Source: Siphonodentalium dalli (taxonomy: Eukaryota; Mollusca; Scaphopoda; Gadilida; Siphonodentaliidae). Taken from it: a stretch of 64,000 bases of DNA. The DNA is taken from NCBI GenBank assembly GCA_032622095.1, contig CP136066.1, positions 110,073,319 to 110,137,318 on the forward strand, given 5' to 3'. The number at the start of each line of letters is the position of its first letter. Position 1 is the first letter of the stretch. A program made the position numbers and the translations under genes. The notes under the pieces are model-generated. The model was not told the DNA's origin and ran no database searches. It worked only from the letters and a program-made list of their open reading frames with translations. This document shows, in pieces, positions 34,961-47,097 of this stretch.

Positions 34961-36105
34961 ATTGTCATGTTTCTGACTATTGCCGAAATTTGCTGCAAAT
35001 GCAGCACAAGTGTCTCGGAACCTGTTGCAATTGCTTTTTCGAACAAAGCCATGGGACGAATGCCGCCAGTGGCGGGCTAACCTGCTAGTCTCCTATATAA
35101 CTAAACACAGTCCCAGTCCTCTCCATGTGGTGAAATCACTGGTGACAGTGGTGAGCAATGAGGAGTTCCCCTGAAAATCATACTAGGCGAATAGCTCTCC
35201 TACAAAATATGGAGGCGAGTAGTATCCCAGCAGGAGATGCTGAAGTGAGTGGTCAGGGGGCCTCCCCTCGAAATTTTTTTAAATTAGATGCTCTGAATTG
35301 AATCTGGAGCCTTTTAATGCTCCAATCAGTGAACAAAACGTTATTATGTGACTTAAGTCACTGTAGTCATGTATCGACATCGACCATGTACTTCGACCAC
35401 ATGGTCACTGTATTTATTGTTTATGCAATATATTGACTGATATCATTAATATAAACAAATGAGGGCAACGGTTTTTCGGCTTTTTGAGAGCAAATCAATC
35501 TAATGGGTCATACATTTCCGGAATTTATTTAAAAGTACTAGGGTTTCCAGTGGGATTTCAAGGAATGAGGGAACCAAGAACTTTTGAGCAATATGAATTT
35601 CTATGTTTGTTACTATTTATGTATTGTGTTGTATTGATGTTACATTATTTATGTTGTATGCAGTTGTATACAGTATTATAGGTTATATCTCACTGTGACC
35701 ACTCATGAGATACTTCCGGTATTCACTCAAAACAAGCAGGTATCATCTGTGTATAATAAGTTAAAAAACCATGATAAACTATGAGAAAAGATGAGAATGG
35801 CATTTTTTTTCATTGCAATTTTTTTCCTCGACCAAAACTGGACCCACCCCATGTTTTCAACTGTTAAAGGGAGAATTTGTGGACAAAAAATTAAAATATA
35901 GAGCCCCCTTCACTTGTATAAGGCTATAGCATGCACTACTATATGAATCTGATTGTTTCAATTCATTTTGAAGCTGTAATTTGCCTTAGAAATGATTTTG
36001 GAAAAAAATTGCATGACATCAGAAAAAAATCTGCATTCCGGGCTCGGGGACAACCACCCACCCGGTCCTTGTATCCTGTAATTTTTTCCGACCCCCCCCC
36101 CCCTT
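34961..36105. other. unannotated sequence with a C-run
   Basis: No gene recognised. A run of about 11 C lies near 36092. Confidence 0.4.
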
Positions 36106-36481
36106 TGTGGCTGAGCAATTTTGGTAGTCTTCCGACATATGTTCTAGTTCCTTTTATAGCGTCGCGGTCTGGACATTAATTAAGGGGAGTGGAGTGGAGG
36201 GTACACTTATTTTCGTCTCATTTTTCATGTGTTTCGATTCTTTATATTGTCGAAAATCTTCAAAACAAATTGTTAGAAGGCAAAACTATCTTATGCGTAT
36301 GGTAGGTTGTTCCCCTTAGTTAAAATGGAACCGGGATGGCCTATATTGTAAATAATGTCGCGGTGTGGACATTTCTCGAGACAGGCGATTTTCGATGTTT
36401 CAGAGTCAATATTTACATCAAACCACGAAAATCTTGCATCATAAATGATAGTCATAGATACACAGTCCAAGAAATAACATA
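36106..36481 (+). repeat. 376-bp direct repeat, copy 1
   Basis: Begins 'tgtggctgagcaattttgg' and ends 'gaaataacata'; the second copy is 37038-37419 with only a few differences and a small insertion. The copies are 932 bp apart, start to start. Could be a recent local duplication or the terminal repeats of a short LTR-type element (TG start, but no CA end and no primer-binding site). Confidence 0.85.
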
Positions 36482-37037
36482 ACAGTGCACGTTCTTTGTC
36501 AATTAGAGGTAAGATAACTTAATAGGAATAAAATGAAATTTCGCAGTTAGGCGATGAGACAGTGCGATTTTCGTGTTTTCTCGTTGTTTTGATCATGTAA
36601 CTAAAGCCATGTGTTGATATATTACAATATTGTTATGTCATAACGTTGTGCCACATGCTCCTCAGTGAAATGGAACGCCACAATAGGTCTTGTTTGTGGC
36701 ACAATCATATGTTTATGGAACAATTGTACACGAGACATCAATTTGCTCGTTTAAGGGAGAACCACAATTTAAATGCCTATTTACGTGTATAGGCCAATAT
36801 CAAAAATTCAAAACCATTACTCAAATAATGCCAAACGACGAATACAAATCATGGAAACGTCGACGATGCTGTATGTAATGTTTGTAACTTGGAAATACAT
36901 ATATTCTATATTTCATGTGCATGACAGCACGTTCCATATTCGATCACCACCCTGGAGTGACACCGTGATCATGCATGCATACATTCTGAGTTAGAACTTT
37001 GTGTCATTGTAGTGAATTTGGGTATTGTAAATGTGTC

Positions 37038-37419
37038 TGTGGCTGAGCAATTTTGGTAGTCTTCCGACATATGTTCTAGTTCCTTTGATAGCGTCGCGGT
37101 GTGGACATTAATTAAGGGGCGCTGGAGTGGATTGGAGGGTACACTTATTTTCGTCTCATTTTTCATGTGTTTCAATTCTTTATATTGTCGAAAATCTTCA
37201 AAACAAATTGTCAGAAGGCAAAACTATCTTATGCGTATGGTAGGTTGTTCCCCTTAGTTAAAATGGAACCGGGATGGCCTATATTGTAAATAATGTCGCG
37301 GTGTGGACATTTCTCGAGACAGGCGATTTTCGATGTTTCAGAGTCAATATTTACATCAAACCACGAAAATCTTGCATCATAAATGATAGTCATAGATAAA
37401 CAGTCCAAGAAATAACATA
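37038..37419 (+). repeat. 382-bp direct repeat, copy 2
   Basis: Second copy of the 36106-36481 repeat; it ends a few bases before a family A fragment. Confidence 0.85.
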
Positions 37420-37423
37420 GTAG

Positions 37424-37848
37424 ATAATCCCATTCGCAACTTTACTACATCATCACAACCTGCAGCCAAGTGTTCAATTTTCTGAAGTCAGTTGCCTTCT
37501 CGGTTGTCGTTTTCTGTTTTCGAATTAATGCAGTCCATATAACAATTTCAATATCAGAATAATTATCAAGTTTGGAGCAAATAAACATCCATCATCGCAA
37601 CAAAATGATGATGCAGTTATGGTCTACAGGATGTAAATCCGCGGTGATCGTGTCTAATTAATATACATGCATGTATACATGTATCTTCGGAAACGACTAA
37701 GAACTGTTAAAAACTGTCATCAGATACACGACTTTTACGAAAATATTTCTGTCAGTATTGAATTCGCGCAGATAGAATTTAACGCGAGCGAATTCAAGAC
37801 TGAGCGAAATATAGTAGGCCAGTTGCGCGAATTTAAATACGAGTGAGG
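37424..37848 (-). mobile_element. family A, left-end fragment (inverted)
   Basis: Matches the left 370-400 bp of copy 1 in inverse orientation, from 'ctgaagtcagttgccttct' to the terminus GAATTTAAATACGAGTGAGG. The opposite end is missing. Confidence 0.75.
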
Positions 37849-38644
37849 TATTTTAAATTTCAGGAAAATGTATATTCAACCATTTGTTCGGTGAAAATGT
37901 CCCTTAAAATGTTGCCACGTCGAAGATTTGTTGCAGAGTGCCATTTTCATGTATTGTAATACTGATTGGACATAAATCGGTCCCAAAGTTGTTCTGCGCC
38001 AGCGCGTGTCAAGTCTCTACGATATCGACGCTGGGAGAGTCCTGTGGTCCCTGTGAATATGACGTCATTACGCCTCTGCTCATTGTTTGGTGCTGGGCAA
38101 AATTTCTGTTAACACTTGAGCAGATTCATTCAAAGAATCGCATGCCAGAAATAAAAACACATCTTTTCTGACGAAAATGACACGATTTTGAAGAATGTTG
38201 TAACTGAGCGTAGGTAATGTCAACGCTGATAAAGCACCCAATGTCCGAACATGTTGCGAATGTGTCGTACTGTATTGCTAGTTTTAACTGTTGTCTTAAA
38301 TGACTCCTTAATGTTGAAAACTATCCTATTTTCGATGGTCTTGAAGTTGAACCGTCTTCAGTTTTTCGGTAATTTCCCCTCACTCGTCCAATGTCATTCA
38401 TTAGGCTCAACGATTCCTGCAGTTTTGGATCTAACCGATTTTTACTCAGGAAATTTTTGAACAGATGCCCACTCTATTTCCATTTTAAAAACGTTTTTGC
38501 AGCTTTTTAGCACAGAAATTTTAGAAAAAGATTTTATTGACAGAAAGTTGGGTGTACCTGTTGTTAAAAATTGACTATACGTTGATATATCTTTGTCCAA
38601 TCCTGTAGATTTTCGACTAGGCGTAACTGATGCAAAATATTCAC

Positions 38645-39562
38645 CAGTCCTTCGATTTTGAGGCGCGCAATTGCGCTTGCGCGCCTTGGCGCACGCGGAT
38701 CTAAAAACCAGCGAGTTATTAAATGCGCACGCCGAAAAATTTAAATGCGCGCGTCGGAATTTGCAGCCAGTGAACTAGATTTTAACAAACAGCACATCAA
38801 TGGTTAAACGCCGACAAGACTATTCACCGTGTATCTTTCTCAGTAGCGATGACGTTGATTACGAACATAATAACAAAGATCAAAGCGGCCGCCGGCATCT
38901 TTCTCACTCAATGATTGGGGTACACCTCGTCACAACTGCTGCACGTGCGAGTTCCCGCAAAAAACAGTGTCAATTCTTTGGCAGCCTCGTTTGATGTTTC
39001 GGCATGCGGAATTCGCCGATTCATTTGAATATTATTGGCATAGATTAGGTTTTAAGTTTAACTATACTTCGAAGCTATACTTCGAAGCCAGTATCTCTCG
39101 ACTCGGAGCAAAACGAAAAATGGACATTGGAGCCTCCTCAAATACCGACTATATCAAAACGAAAGAGAGCCCCGGTTGATTCGTCGGATTCCGGTGAATC
39201 TGATTGCGGTAACGATTCCACTTCCGAGTTTGAAGTTTTAAGCGACTGCGAGTCTGGTGAGCATGCGCTCTCAGACGCGGAAGTAGACTCATTACCGTGA
39301 TTAGATTCACCTGGATTGCCAGATAATCGGATTATTGTGGACTAGATATTGTACTTCAATATAAACATATGTTTTCACTTTAAGTTGCCAAAGGCACACT
39401 TGGAATTACACGTGTGTATCATTATAATTGTGTTTGTCTTTATTCAGTAATCATTTCATCCATGTTAATTTGAATTGTGCTCCCGCAAAAAAAGGCGCGC
39501 GCAAATTCCAAAAGCTCCGAGCGATATATCGCGCACCTACGTTTTCCAAATTCGAAGGACTG
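38645..39562. mobile_element. hAT-like element H
   Basis: 918 bp with CAGTCCTTCGATTTT at the left and the inverse ...AAATTCGAAGGACTG at the right, bordered by TATTCAC at 38638-38644 and 39563-39569. CAG...CTG ends with a 7-8 bp duplication are typical of hAT transposons. Both subterminal regions are rich in GCGCGC. It contains an 84-codon acidic open frame (39049-39300), but no hAT transposase. Confidence 0.75.
39049..39300 (+). pseudogene. acidic open frame inside element H, function unknown
   Basis: An 84-codon frame without ATG, from just after a stop at 39046-39048 to the stop at 39298-39300. Basic KRKRAP is followed by an acidic, Ser-rich tail (DSSDSGESDCGND, FEVLSDCESGEH, LSDAEVDSLP). 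Composition is protein-like, resembling the acidic terminal regions of some transposases, but no domain is recognisable. Probably an exon remnant; chance is possible. Confidence 0.35.
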
Positions 39563-39569
39563 TATTCAC

Positions 39570-40630
39570 CATATTTTGGTTACTGCCAATACTGCAGGGT
39601 TTCCGCTAGGGGTTGGGGGAATGTGGCCGTATTTGAGAAGCACATACCAGGTGCCCTTTCGGGAGAAAATTTTCTTGCACTTGAGACAACAAGCAGGAAC
39701 ATTCAAGCTTTGTATAGAAACCAAATTAAAACAGATTGTCTTTCTTAGATCTCAAGTTAATGAACCAAAAGCATGTAAGCACAACAGTACAGAATGGATA
39801 CAACAACTTTTATTTAAACAGTAGCAATATTAAAAGCCGACTTCAAAGACTACTGCGGTTGGCAAAAGACACATTGTCACAATGTCTAGCAGTAACAGAT
39901 GTTACGTCATGAGATGAGCACATGTGTTATACACATGTTCTGCATGCCTGGTTTCTTTTTATTTTGTTCAGAGTACCGATCAAAACAAATTGTTGTTGAA
40001 TCAAAAGCCATTCCTCAGGTGGAGATGACATTATGCTGGATTCGTATAATGGATAATTTTATATTCATTGGATAGGGAATAAATACATGATAATAACTAT
40101 TAATAATTTAATTGATTGTTTTTTTTAATTAAACATTTCTTTGACACAGACCTTGTTTTGTGGAAAAAGTTATGCACTTTTCGTTGTAGCGACTGCCAAA
40201 ACTCACCTGTGTTCATGGGCGCAGCTCAGAAACCCCCACCCAAATGACTTAACGATGTATATTGTACATTTTGAGGGGAGATAATGGGTCAAAAAGTTGG
40301 GACTTATTGACAGTAATCTACGGTAAATTAAAATGCGAGAGGCTGACTACTACTAACTATTCGCCTGAAAAAGTGTTACACAGGATGGTGTAGACAACTG
40401 TACATGTGGTCCATGCCAGTAAACACGTCATACTCAGGGACCAAGTGTAGGATTCCTTGCAATCTGTTAATCATCTGTGTCGGTGATCGCTCGTCTTGTG
40501 TAAAAAGTGGACTCTCAGCTAGGTCTGTGGCTATTTTGTCCTGATACTGGGCCAGAAACTCTGGACATCGTTAAGAAATTATATACTAACATATATAGTA
40601 TAGTCAGAGACGTGGCGACAGGTGGGGTAT
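39570..40630. other. unannotated sequence
   Basis: Open frames of up to 115 codons at 39.43-39.82 kb overlap one another and the element H terminus, so I do not call them. No repeat seen. Confidence 0.35.
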
Positions 40631-41345
40631 GGGGGGGGGGGGTGTCTCACCCCCCCCCCCAACTTTGGTCAAAATTTTTAACAGTTGGAAATTTCATACC
40701 TGCCAAAACATTAGTTGGAAATTTCACACCAACAATAGGTTGAAAATGATCTTGTAGTTTGATTTTCAAACAATTTATTGGGGGGAATTAATTGTTTTTG
40801 GACCAATATTTGCATATTTTCCTATTTTTTTGTCAAAATTTTGGACTGAAATGGTCATCAGTTGGAAATTTTCCAACCTCAGGGGGGTGACAGGTTGGAA
40901 ATTTCCAACACTTGGAAAGCTTGTGTCCTGGTCCCTCCCCCGTGGCCAGTCAAAAACTGCTGGTTAATTTAAGAAAATAATATTGTCATACATTTGGTCA
41001 ACATTGTCATTGGAATTGTCATCAGTTGTAAATTTTCCAACCAAAGTGGGGTGTCAGGTTTGAAATTTCCAACTCTAGGAATGCTTGAGGCTAGTCTAGA
41101 TGCTATAATTTTGCGCTTTTCTTTTTCAGATTACAAAATTTTCGCATGGTCGGCCCGGTGTGTCATTGTCTCTCCCCGTGGCCAATGCAAAAATGCTAAT
41201 AAGTTTAACAATATTTTACTACATTTGGACAAAATTGTGGACTGAAATGGTCATCAGTTGGAGAATTTTCCAACCTGAGGGGGAGTATGAGGTTTGAAAT
41301 TTCCAACACACTATAGGAAAGCTTCAGTTGAGGCCAGTCTAGATG
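40631..41345. repeat. family J: three to four diverged tandem units of about 180-220 bp
   Basis: Units share 'catcagttggaaattttccaac', a G-rich stretch and 'gtttgaaatttccaac', at about 40856, 41027 and 41251. The start has G- and C-runs of 10-11. Related single copies occur at about 50165-50450 and 59650-59740. Confidence 0.7.
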
Positions 41346-41349
41346 CTAG

Positions 41350-44300
41350 GATTTGCGATTTTTTTTATTCAAATTAAAAAAATGTCTCACACCCGGCTGA
41401 ACAACCATGGTCAGCCTGGTGTGTCGTGGTCTCTTGCCTCTGGCTGTGTGCATTTGTATGGAGTTAGACCACTAGATGTTAGGATTTATGCAATGTTTCA
41501 GGTTAAAATATATGAATGTTCTCATACCGGGAATATAAAACCAGGGTTTATGAAGAGATGCAAGGGCGGGGTGCAAATGGAATTATTCAAAACTTGTGTT
41601 CGGTCTGATTTTGACTCATGGGGGGGGGGGTGCAATTGGAATTTCCTAAGGTGGACCCTCCCCCGCAACGGAAACCCTCTAGCCATGTCCCTCTGAGTAT
41701 AATTATGAAATTAAATTATGTTCCGACTCTAACTTGATCAATATTTACATTTAATTTGTCCTGTTTTTTTGCTCTCACTTCGATTGTCTACGATTTTGCG
41801 AGCCGGAATGTGTGGAAATATGTAAGGGAGTGACCATTTTGAAATAAATAGATTGTCAAATTATATGTATAATGTTTTTGACTTATATCAATGTAGGAAC
41901 CGTCCGATTCAGGGGAGCCAGATTAAAGCTATATGGGGAAACTCCATTATATGATTTCCATATACAATGTCACATGAATTATATGCCTACATCATTCTGT
42001 AAAACATTTCCAAATACATTGGAAAATTTTAGATTATATCCAGGTATATTGTTGGGTTTACCATATATGCTCAATTTGTTTGATTCGATGTTGTTCTTTG
42101 TATCTGCAAATACGGTGCGAAGTGAGGATGATGCAATGTTAATGGCAATAGAATCTGCCGGGAAAGATGAAGCAACATGACTGTGTTAGAGTCAGAACCG
42201 ATCAATTCTCCCAGGATAAGAGTCGGAACCATTGAAAATTAGAGTAGGAGCCAATTCAACACTTACAATTGGGAGTTTTATATCATAAAAAAATCAATAC
42301 CAGCTGATAAAACTCTTCTCATTGTGGGTTCGAAAAGTCATAGATCATTGTTGACTCGATTGTGTGCCTTGGGAGTTTTATTTTCACTCAAAAACATTGT
42401 TTGGAGTTAAGAGTTTTGATTTATTTTTTTATACGATTTCTTCCCTGATTAAGGTATCGATTGAGCACAATACTCACAATCAGCACAATTGAATTGCGCT
42501 TCACTTCAGTTCAATTATTAATAAATGTGAATTTGGCCTCCCATGTATACCCGGAAAAGACAACTTTAAGGGGGGAACTGTTGTACATGTATAGGTCTGT
42601 TGAGACGTATTAAGGGTATTATTCTAAACGAATAGTGACACAATGATCGATAATTTTGGCTTGTTATATCAATTATATCCGCAAAGGTCACTTACTGCAA
42701 ATAAATACAATGATTTACATTCTCCCCTTATGCCCGGTGGTTGCCTTAAATTTGTACAAGAGAACACTTTTAGATGTATATACCATAACTTTATTCAATT
42801 AATAATAACCAATAACAATATTATATTTCAACGAATAATACTACTATTTATGGTCCTACCCTTATTCTATTCATTAAACCCATTCTATAATGAATGTTAT
42901 ACAACGGTCATTGTATAACATGCAATAGTGCCAGGTGTACCCAAATGTATTATTTTGTGCAAACATGACCTTTGGCTTCTGGCTTGTCATCTGTTTTAAT
43001 TCCGTCCAGTAAATTAGGTCCGTACTCATTTTGTAAATTTCGCTATAGACTGGGGACCTGTTGTAGATCCTCTAGTCTCTATATAATGGTTTTATTCATC
43101 ATTCGTGGAGGTCCCTTTTCATAGATTAAAAATGGCAATATATAGCATTCGCGGAGATCCCCAATCATGCCAATTAAAGTCCGGAGATCCTTCATCTCTC
43201 ACATGTAATTCACAGTGGTCCCCCTAAATTGGCAAAACAAACAAGTTCAAAGAAGAAAACTGGTGTATATTGGCTAGTTGAGTCTTATATCTCAACAAAT
43301 AATAAATAAAAATGGTTCTGTTCTTCAGTTAAATGTACATGTATATTCGCGGAGTTCCCTTAAAATTTTCGGTAATAAAATTGTTAATAAGGAGTTTCCT
43401 AAATTGGCAAAACAAACAAATTCAAGAAGGAAAGTGGTTTATATGGCCATATCCCTGAAGGGCTTTCCATGTTAGATATTTTCATCTTCAAATTTGCCCT
43501 ATTTGCTGCCTCATCAGGCATAATTTCATGAGACCGTAACTTGGTACATGTATGTGGTTCATATTTAAGAAGATTCAGTTAAAATCCTCAAATATCATGG
43601 AGTGATATCATCATGAACTTTTTGGGATCCCTCACATGCCCAAGAACAATTTTTGAAAACTATTTCTAATTCAAAAACATTTTAGGGAAATTTTGAAAAA
43701 ATTCATATCAATAAATTTCAACCTTTATTTCTAAGGAGAGACTGAGAGAGGTAGTATAAAAGTGACTTCAAAAATTTTGATATCCCCTAATAAAATGTGA
43801 CAATTGTAACCTGTCAGTTGTACATAATATAATCATTATCAAAGTCAACTTGATCATGTAGTACAACTGAAATATAGAATGGAACCATGCTCTTGTAGTC
43901 TGTACCACAGGGACTTAAAAAAATCAAAATTAAAAATTGCTGCAAAAACATCTCTTTAAAAGTATATCATATAATGCTATATAAGGGGGGAAACAAATTT
44001 AAATACGTCCTTACTTATAACTGCCATAATTCACGAACACTACATGTAACTATAATTCCTAAAATTGCAATGCCACTCACTTGAATTAAAGTTATATTTT
44101 TATAAATCTGGTACACAATTCTCTTTTAAACTGTTCTCATAATCTCATAACACTGACGATAAACAAAATATTGTTCCAAGGTAAGAAGTTACTGATAAAA
44201 ATCCAGATTTTGTCAAAAACCTCATCAGTATTGGTCCATTCTGCAGGATGTCGGTTGCCAATAATTGATTCTATCAACAAATACCCCATAATTTTCAACA

Positions 44301-44402
44301 CCCGGAATCTTTTGGCTCCACACCAATTATGAATGATGCACAATGGCATCAAAATACCTGTGATAGTCTCTATTATTTAGAAAGCAAAATGAAAGCATGT
44401 GC
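41350..44402. other. 3 kb unannotated sequence
   Basis: No gene recognised. The longest frame, 41872-42180 plus, 102 codons, has no motif. Short repeats 'attcgcggag' and 'cctaaattggcaaaacaaaca' occur between 43.1 and 43.4 kb. Confidence 0.35.
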
Positions 44403-44406
44403 TTAA

Positions 44407-44845
44407 AGATGCGTAATCCGAATGAACGCTCCCAAATTACTATTTCTTTGGCTTCGGGGGTAAAAATATTTGATTCGAGTCAAGGAACCCACCCATCAAA
44501 GCTCAGAGTGATCACATATCGATTTTTGAAATTTGTTATATCTCAAGATGTGTTCTTTTTTAGGGCCTGGTAAAATGTCATCAAACCGATGGTCTCGGAC
44601 CAAATTGCGGATGAAGATGGATAACTCTAAAATCAAGTAGATTTGTATGTTAAATAATTGACAATCCAGCAAAATTTTGTTGAACAAAATGTTGATAAAT
44701 ACCACATTTTGGGCAATTATATACCATAATTGACTGTGGTTATTATTGGGCAATTAATCGATTCTGATAACTGAAGCGGCATTAAAAAACAAAATTGTTG
44801 TTGGAATCTGATGATATGGGGACCATCGAATCAGGTTGAGTGCCT
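44407..44845. mobile_element. TTAA-flanked MITE family B, copy 3
   Basis: 439 bp with diverged ends AGATGCGTAATCCGA and TCAGGTTGAGTGCCT, between TTAA at 44403-44406 and 44846-44849. Internal 'ttactatttctttggcttcg' matches the other copies. More diverged than copy 2. Confidence 0.75.
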
Positions 44846-45221
44846 TTAATAACGATTAATCAACTTTCACTCCACGGCCTTTCGCAATTTATAATTACTG
44901 GATCAGAAAAACGACAGTTACGACACAATGGAAGTTTTAGTTAAAAACTACCGGTATGGTTTAAATAAACTCAAAAAAGAAATGAAATGATACTAGAATA
45001 TTCACAGGCATGATTGCAATCACCTCTAGATTGGAGCTATTGAATTTGAATGATTTTCGATGCAAAACATAGTCACGGGCAGCCATCTTGGATTTTGCTC
45101 TCTGCATCACTAAATCCTATGGAACATCCTACAGGCCACATCCCTCATCTGATCATCACCAAACTTCATATGGATCCTCGGGGTGACATAATTATAAATG
45201 GGAGCTTACCATTTTTAGCTC

Positions 45222-46110
45222 AACTTTCTTGTAAAGTTTGAGCTATTGCCATGGCTTGGTATCCATCATCTGCGTGTGTGTGTGTGGAGATGTTTGTCAA
45301 CAATTTCCATTAGCATGGGCTACAGGTCGTACCTTTGGTCATATCATGAAATTTGTCATGGCTGTTGACATTGCCATGTAGATGGGAACAAGTCATTTTG
45401 GGGTCAATCGTCAAAAAAACATGGCCGCCAGCTGCCATCTTGGATTTCAAAATTCAATTCATTATTCCATTTATTGCTCATCACAAAAATTTAACTTCTT
45501 CGCAAAGATGAGCTACATTGTCATGGCCACTTTCATTTTCAAATTCTGTTAAAAAACATGGCTGCCAATGGCCATTTTGGATTTTATTCTTTGTATGACT
45601 AATCCTTTGGCACACATACAGGTCTCATCTCTCTCATCCAATCATTACCAAACTTCATAGGGATATTCGGAATGACCCCCAGCTTCCAATTTTTTTTTTA
45701 AAACATGCCCTCTAGTCAGCTAGTGGCCATCTTGGATTTCACATTTGAATCCAATGGAACACCCTCCAGCTGATATTTATTAGAGAAATGTTTTGAAAAT
45801 TTACAGACATATTCAGGCTCACTTCTAGATGGGAGTTATCAAATTTGAATGATATTCGATTAAAAACATAGCTGCATGTCGGTAGCCATCTTGGATTTAA
45901 CTGTTTACATCACTAAATACTTTGGCCTACCCTACTACCAACAGTATAAAATTATGCTATTGATCCGAAACTTCATATGGCTCTTCTGGTTGACCTCTGG
46001 TCAATTAAACTTTTGAACTTTTCGCTTTTATTATCGCTCCATTGACTGTAATGTATGATATTATCCTCTGTCCAAGTTGAGCTACAGTGTCATTGACATT
46101 TTCATATTTA
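45222..46110. repeat. degenerate array of a dispersed animal repeat
   Basis: Begins 'ttagctcaactttcttgtaaag' and continues with diverged units of 'gccatcttggatt', 'aaacatggc(c/t)gcca' and 'aaacttcatagggat'. Homologous to the better preserved array at 52919-54200. Confidence 0.7.
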
Positions 46111-47066
46111 ATAGTATGGGTCACGGCAAAGACTTTCCCTAAAACTAACAAAATGGAATAGGGTTGGCAGGTTTTGTACATTGTCAGTCAGGACTCAGGA
46201 TAGTGGAACCACTGCTTCATTGTATTTTGAAAGCCAAATAAACGAATCATTATTTTCAATCAAAGAACCTCAATGCATAAAATTATTAAATTATGATTTT
46301 TATCATTTTAAGCGGATGGCATTTATTGTAAATATTGTATATATGTTATAGCATGTTTCGCCTTAATTGACGACTTTGCAATAAACAATCAATCAATCAG
46401 GTTTAATGAATTGGCCCACTAGTTGCAGTATTGTGTTAAACATGTCTCTGCTTTTGGCTAAAACATACATCAGGAGATGTTGCAAAACGACATGTACTAT
46501 AATTTTTCAATCCAGCAAGCACGCAGCTGGTGCAATTGTCTGTATTCAGCATTTACCCCGATGTGCTCCTGATCTATGGCTTATATATTGTGGACTTTAA
46601 ACAAAAGGAGCATAAATTATCCAGGTCATCAAAGCCACTATAGTACAAACATGTTGATATTACATTGAATTACCTCCAAATTTCACAAGACGATACATAT
46701 ATGGTATCAATGAACTAACACTGTCAACAGTTTATTATTGCAAATCACTTACACATTCTATTGAAATGGTGTACCAAGAATAATAGAATCTTGGGTGCTC
46801 AAATGGTGACAAGTTAACTTGTGTGCCCGCTCAGTAATATGTGTTAATTTACAATAAATTCTAGGGTTACAACGATACACCCTTGCTAAAAAGACAGAGA
46901 GCTACTACTTACACTTAATCATAACAATATATAGAAATGTGGAAATAAGTGCATTGCGTAAAATCTGTTAATGTGTATTGTGATATGATTCTTCACAAAG
47001 AATTGTGATATGCATGTATCGTGATTAATTGTTTCAGCCCATATAAATTCTCATTCTTTCTTTCAG
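46111..47066. other. upstream region of NPRL2
   Basis: No coding sequence seen. It ends in a pyrimidine tract and AG (see the splice site). An upstream non-coding exon and promoter could lie here or beyond, but I cannot place them. Confidence 0.4.
47049..47066 (+). promoter_or_regulatory. probable 3' splice site before the NPRL2 start
   Basis: 'tctcattctttctttcag' is a strong pyrimidine tract followed by AG, 31 bp before the ATG at 47098. It suggests an intron in the 5' UTR. Confidence 0.6.
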
Positions 47067-47097
47067 ATTTAAAGCAGTTGAGTGGTATTATCCAGAA

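Noticed and set aside
41872-42180. 102-codon plus-strand protein
   Set aside because: No motif, no upstream or downstream exon visible.
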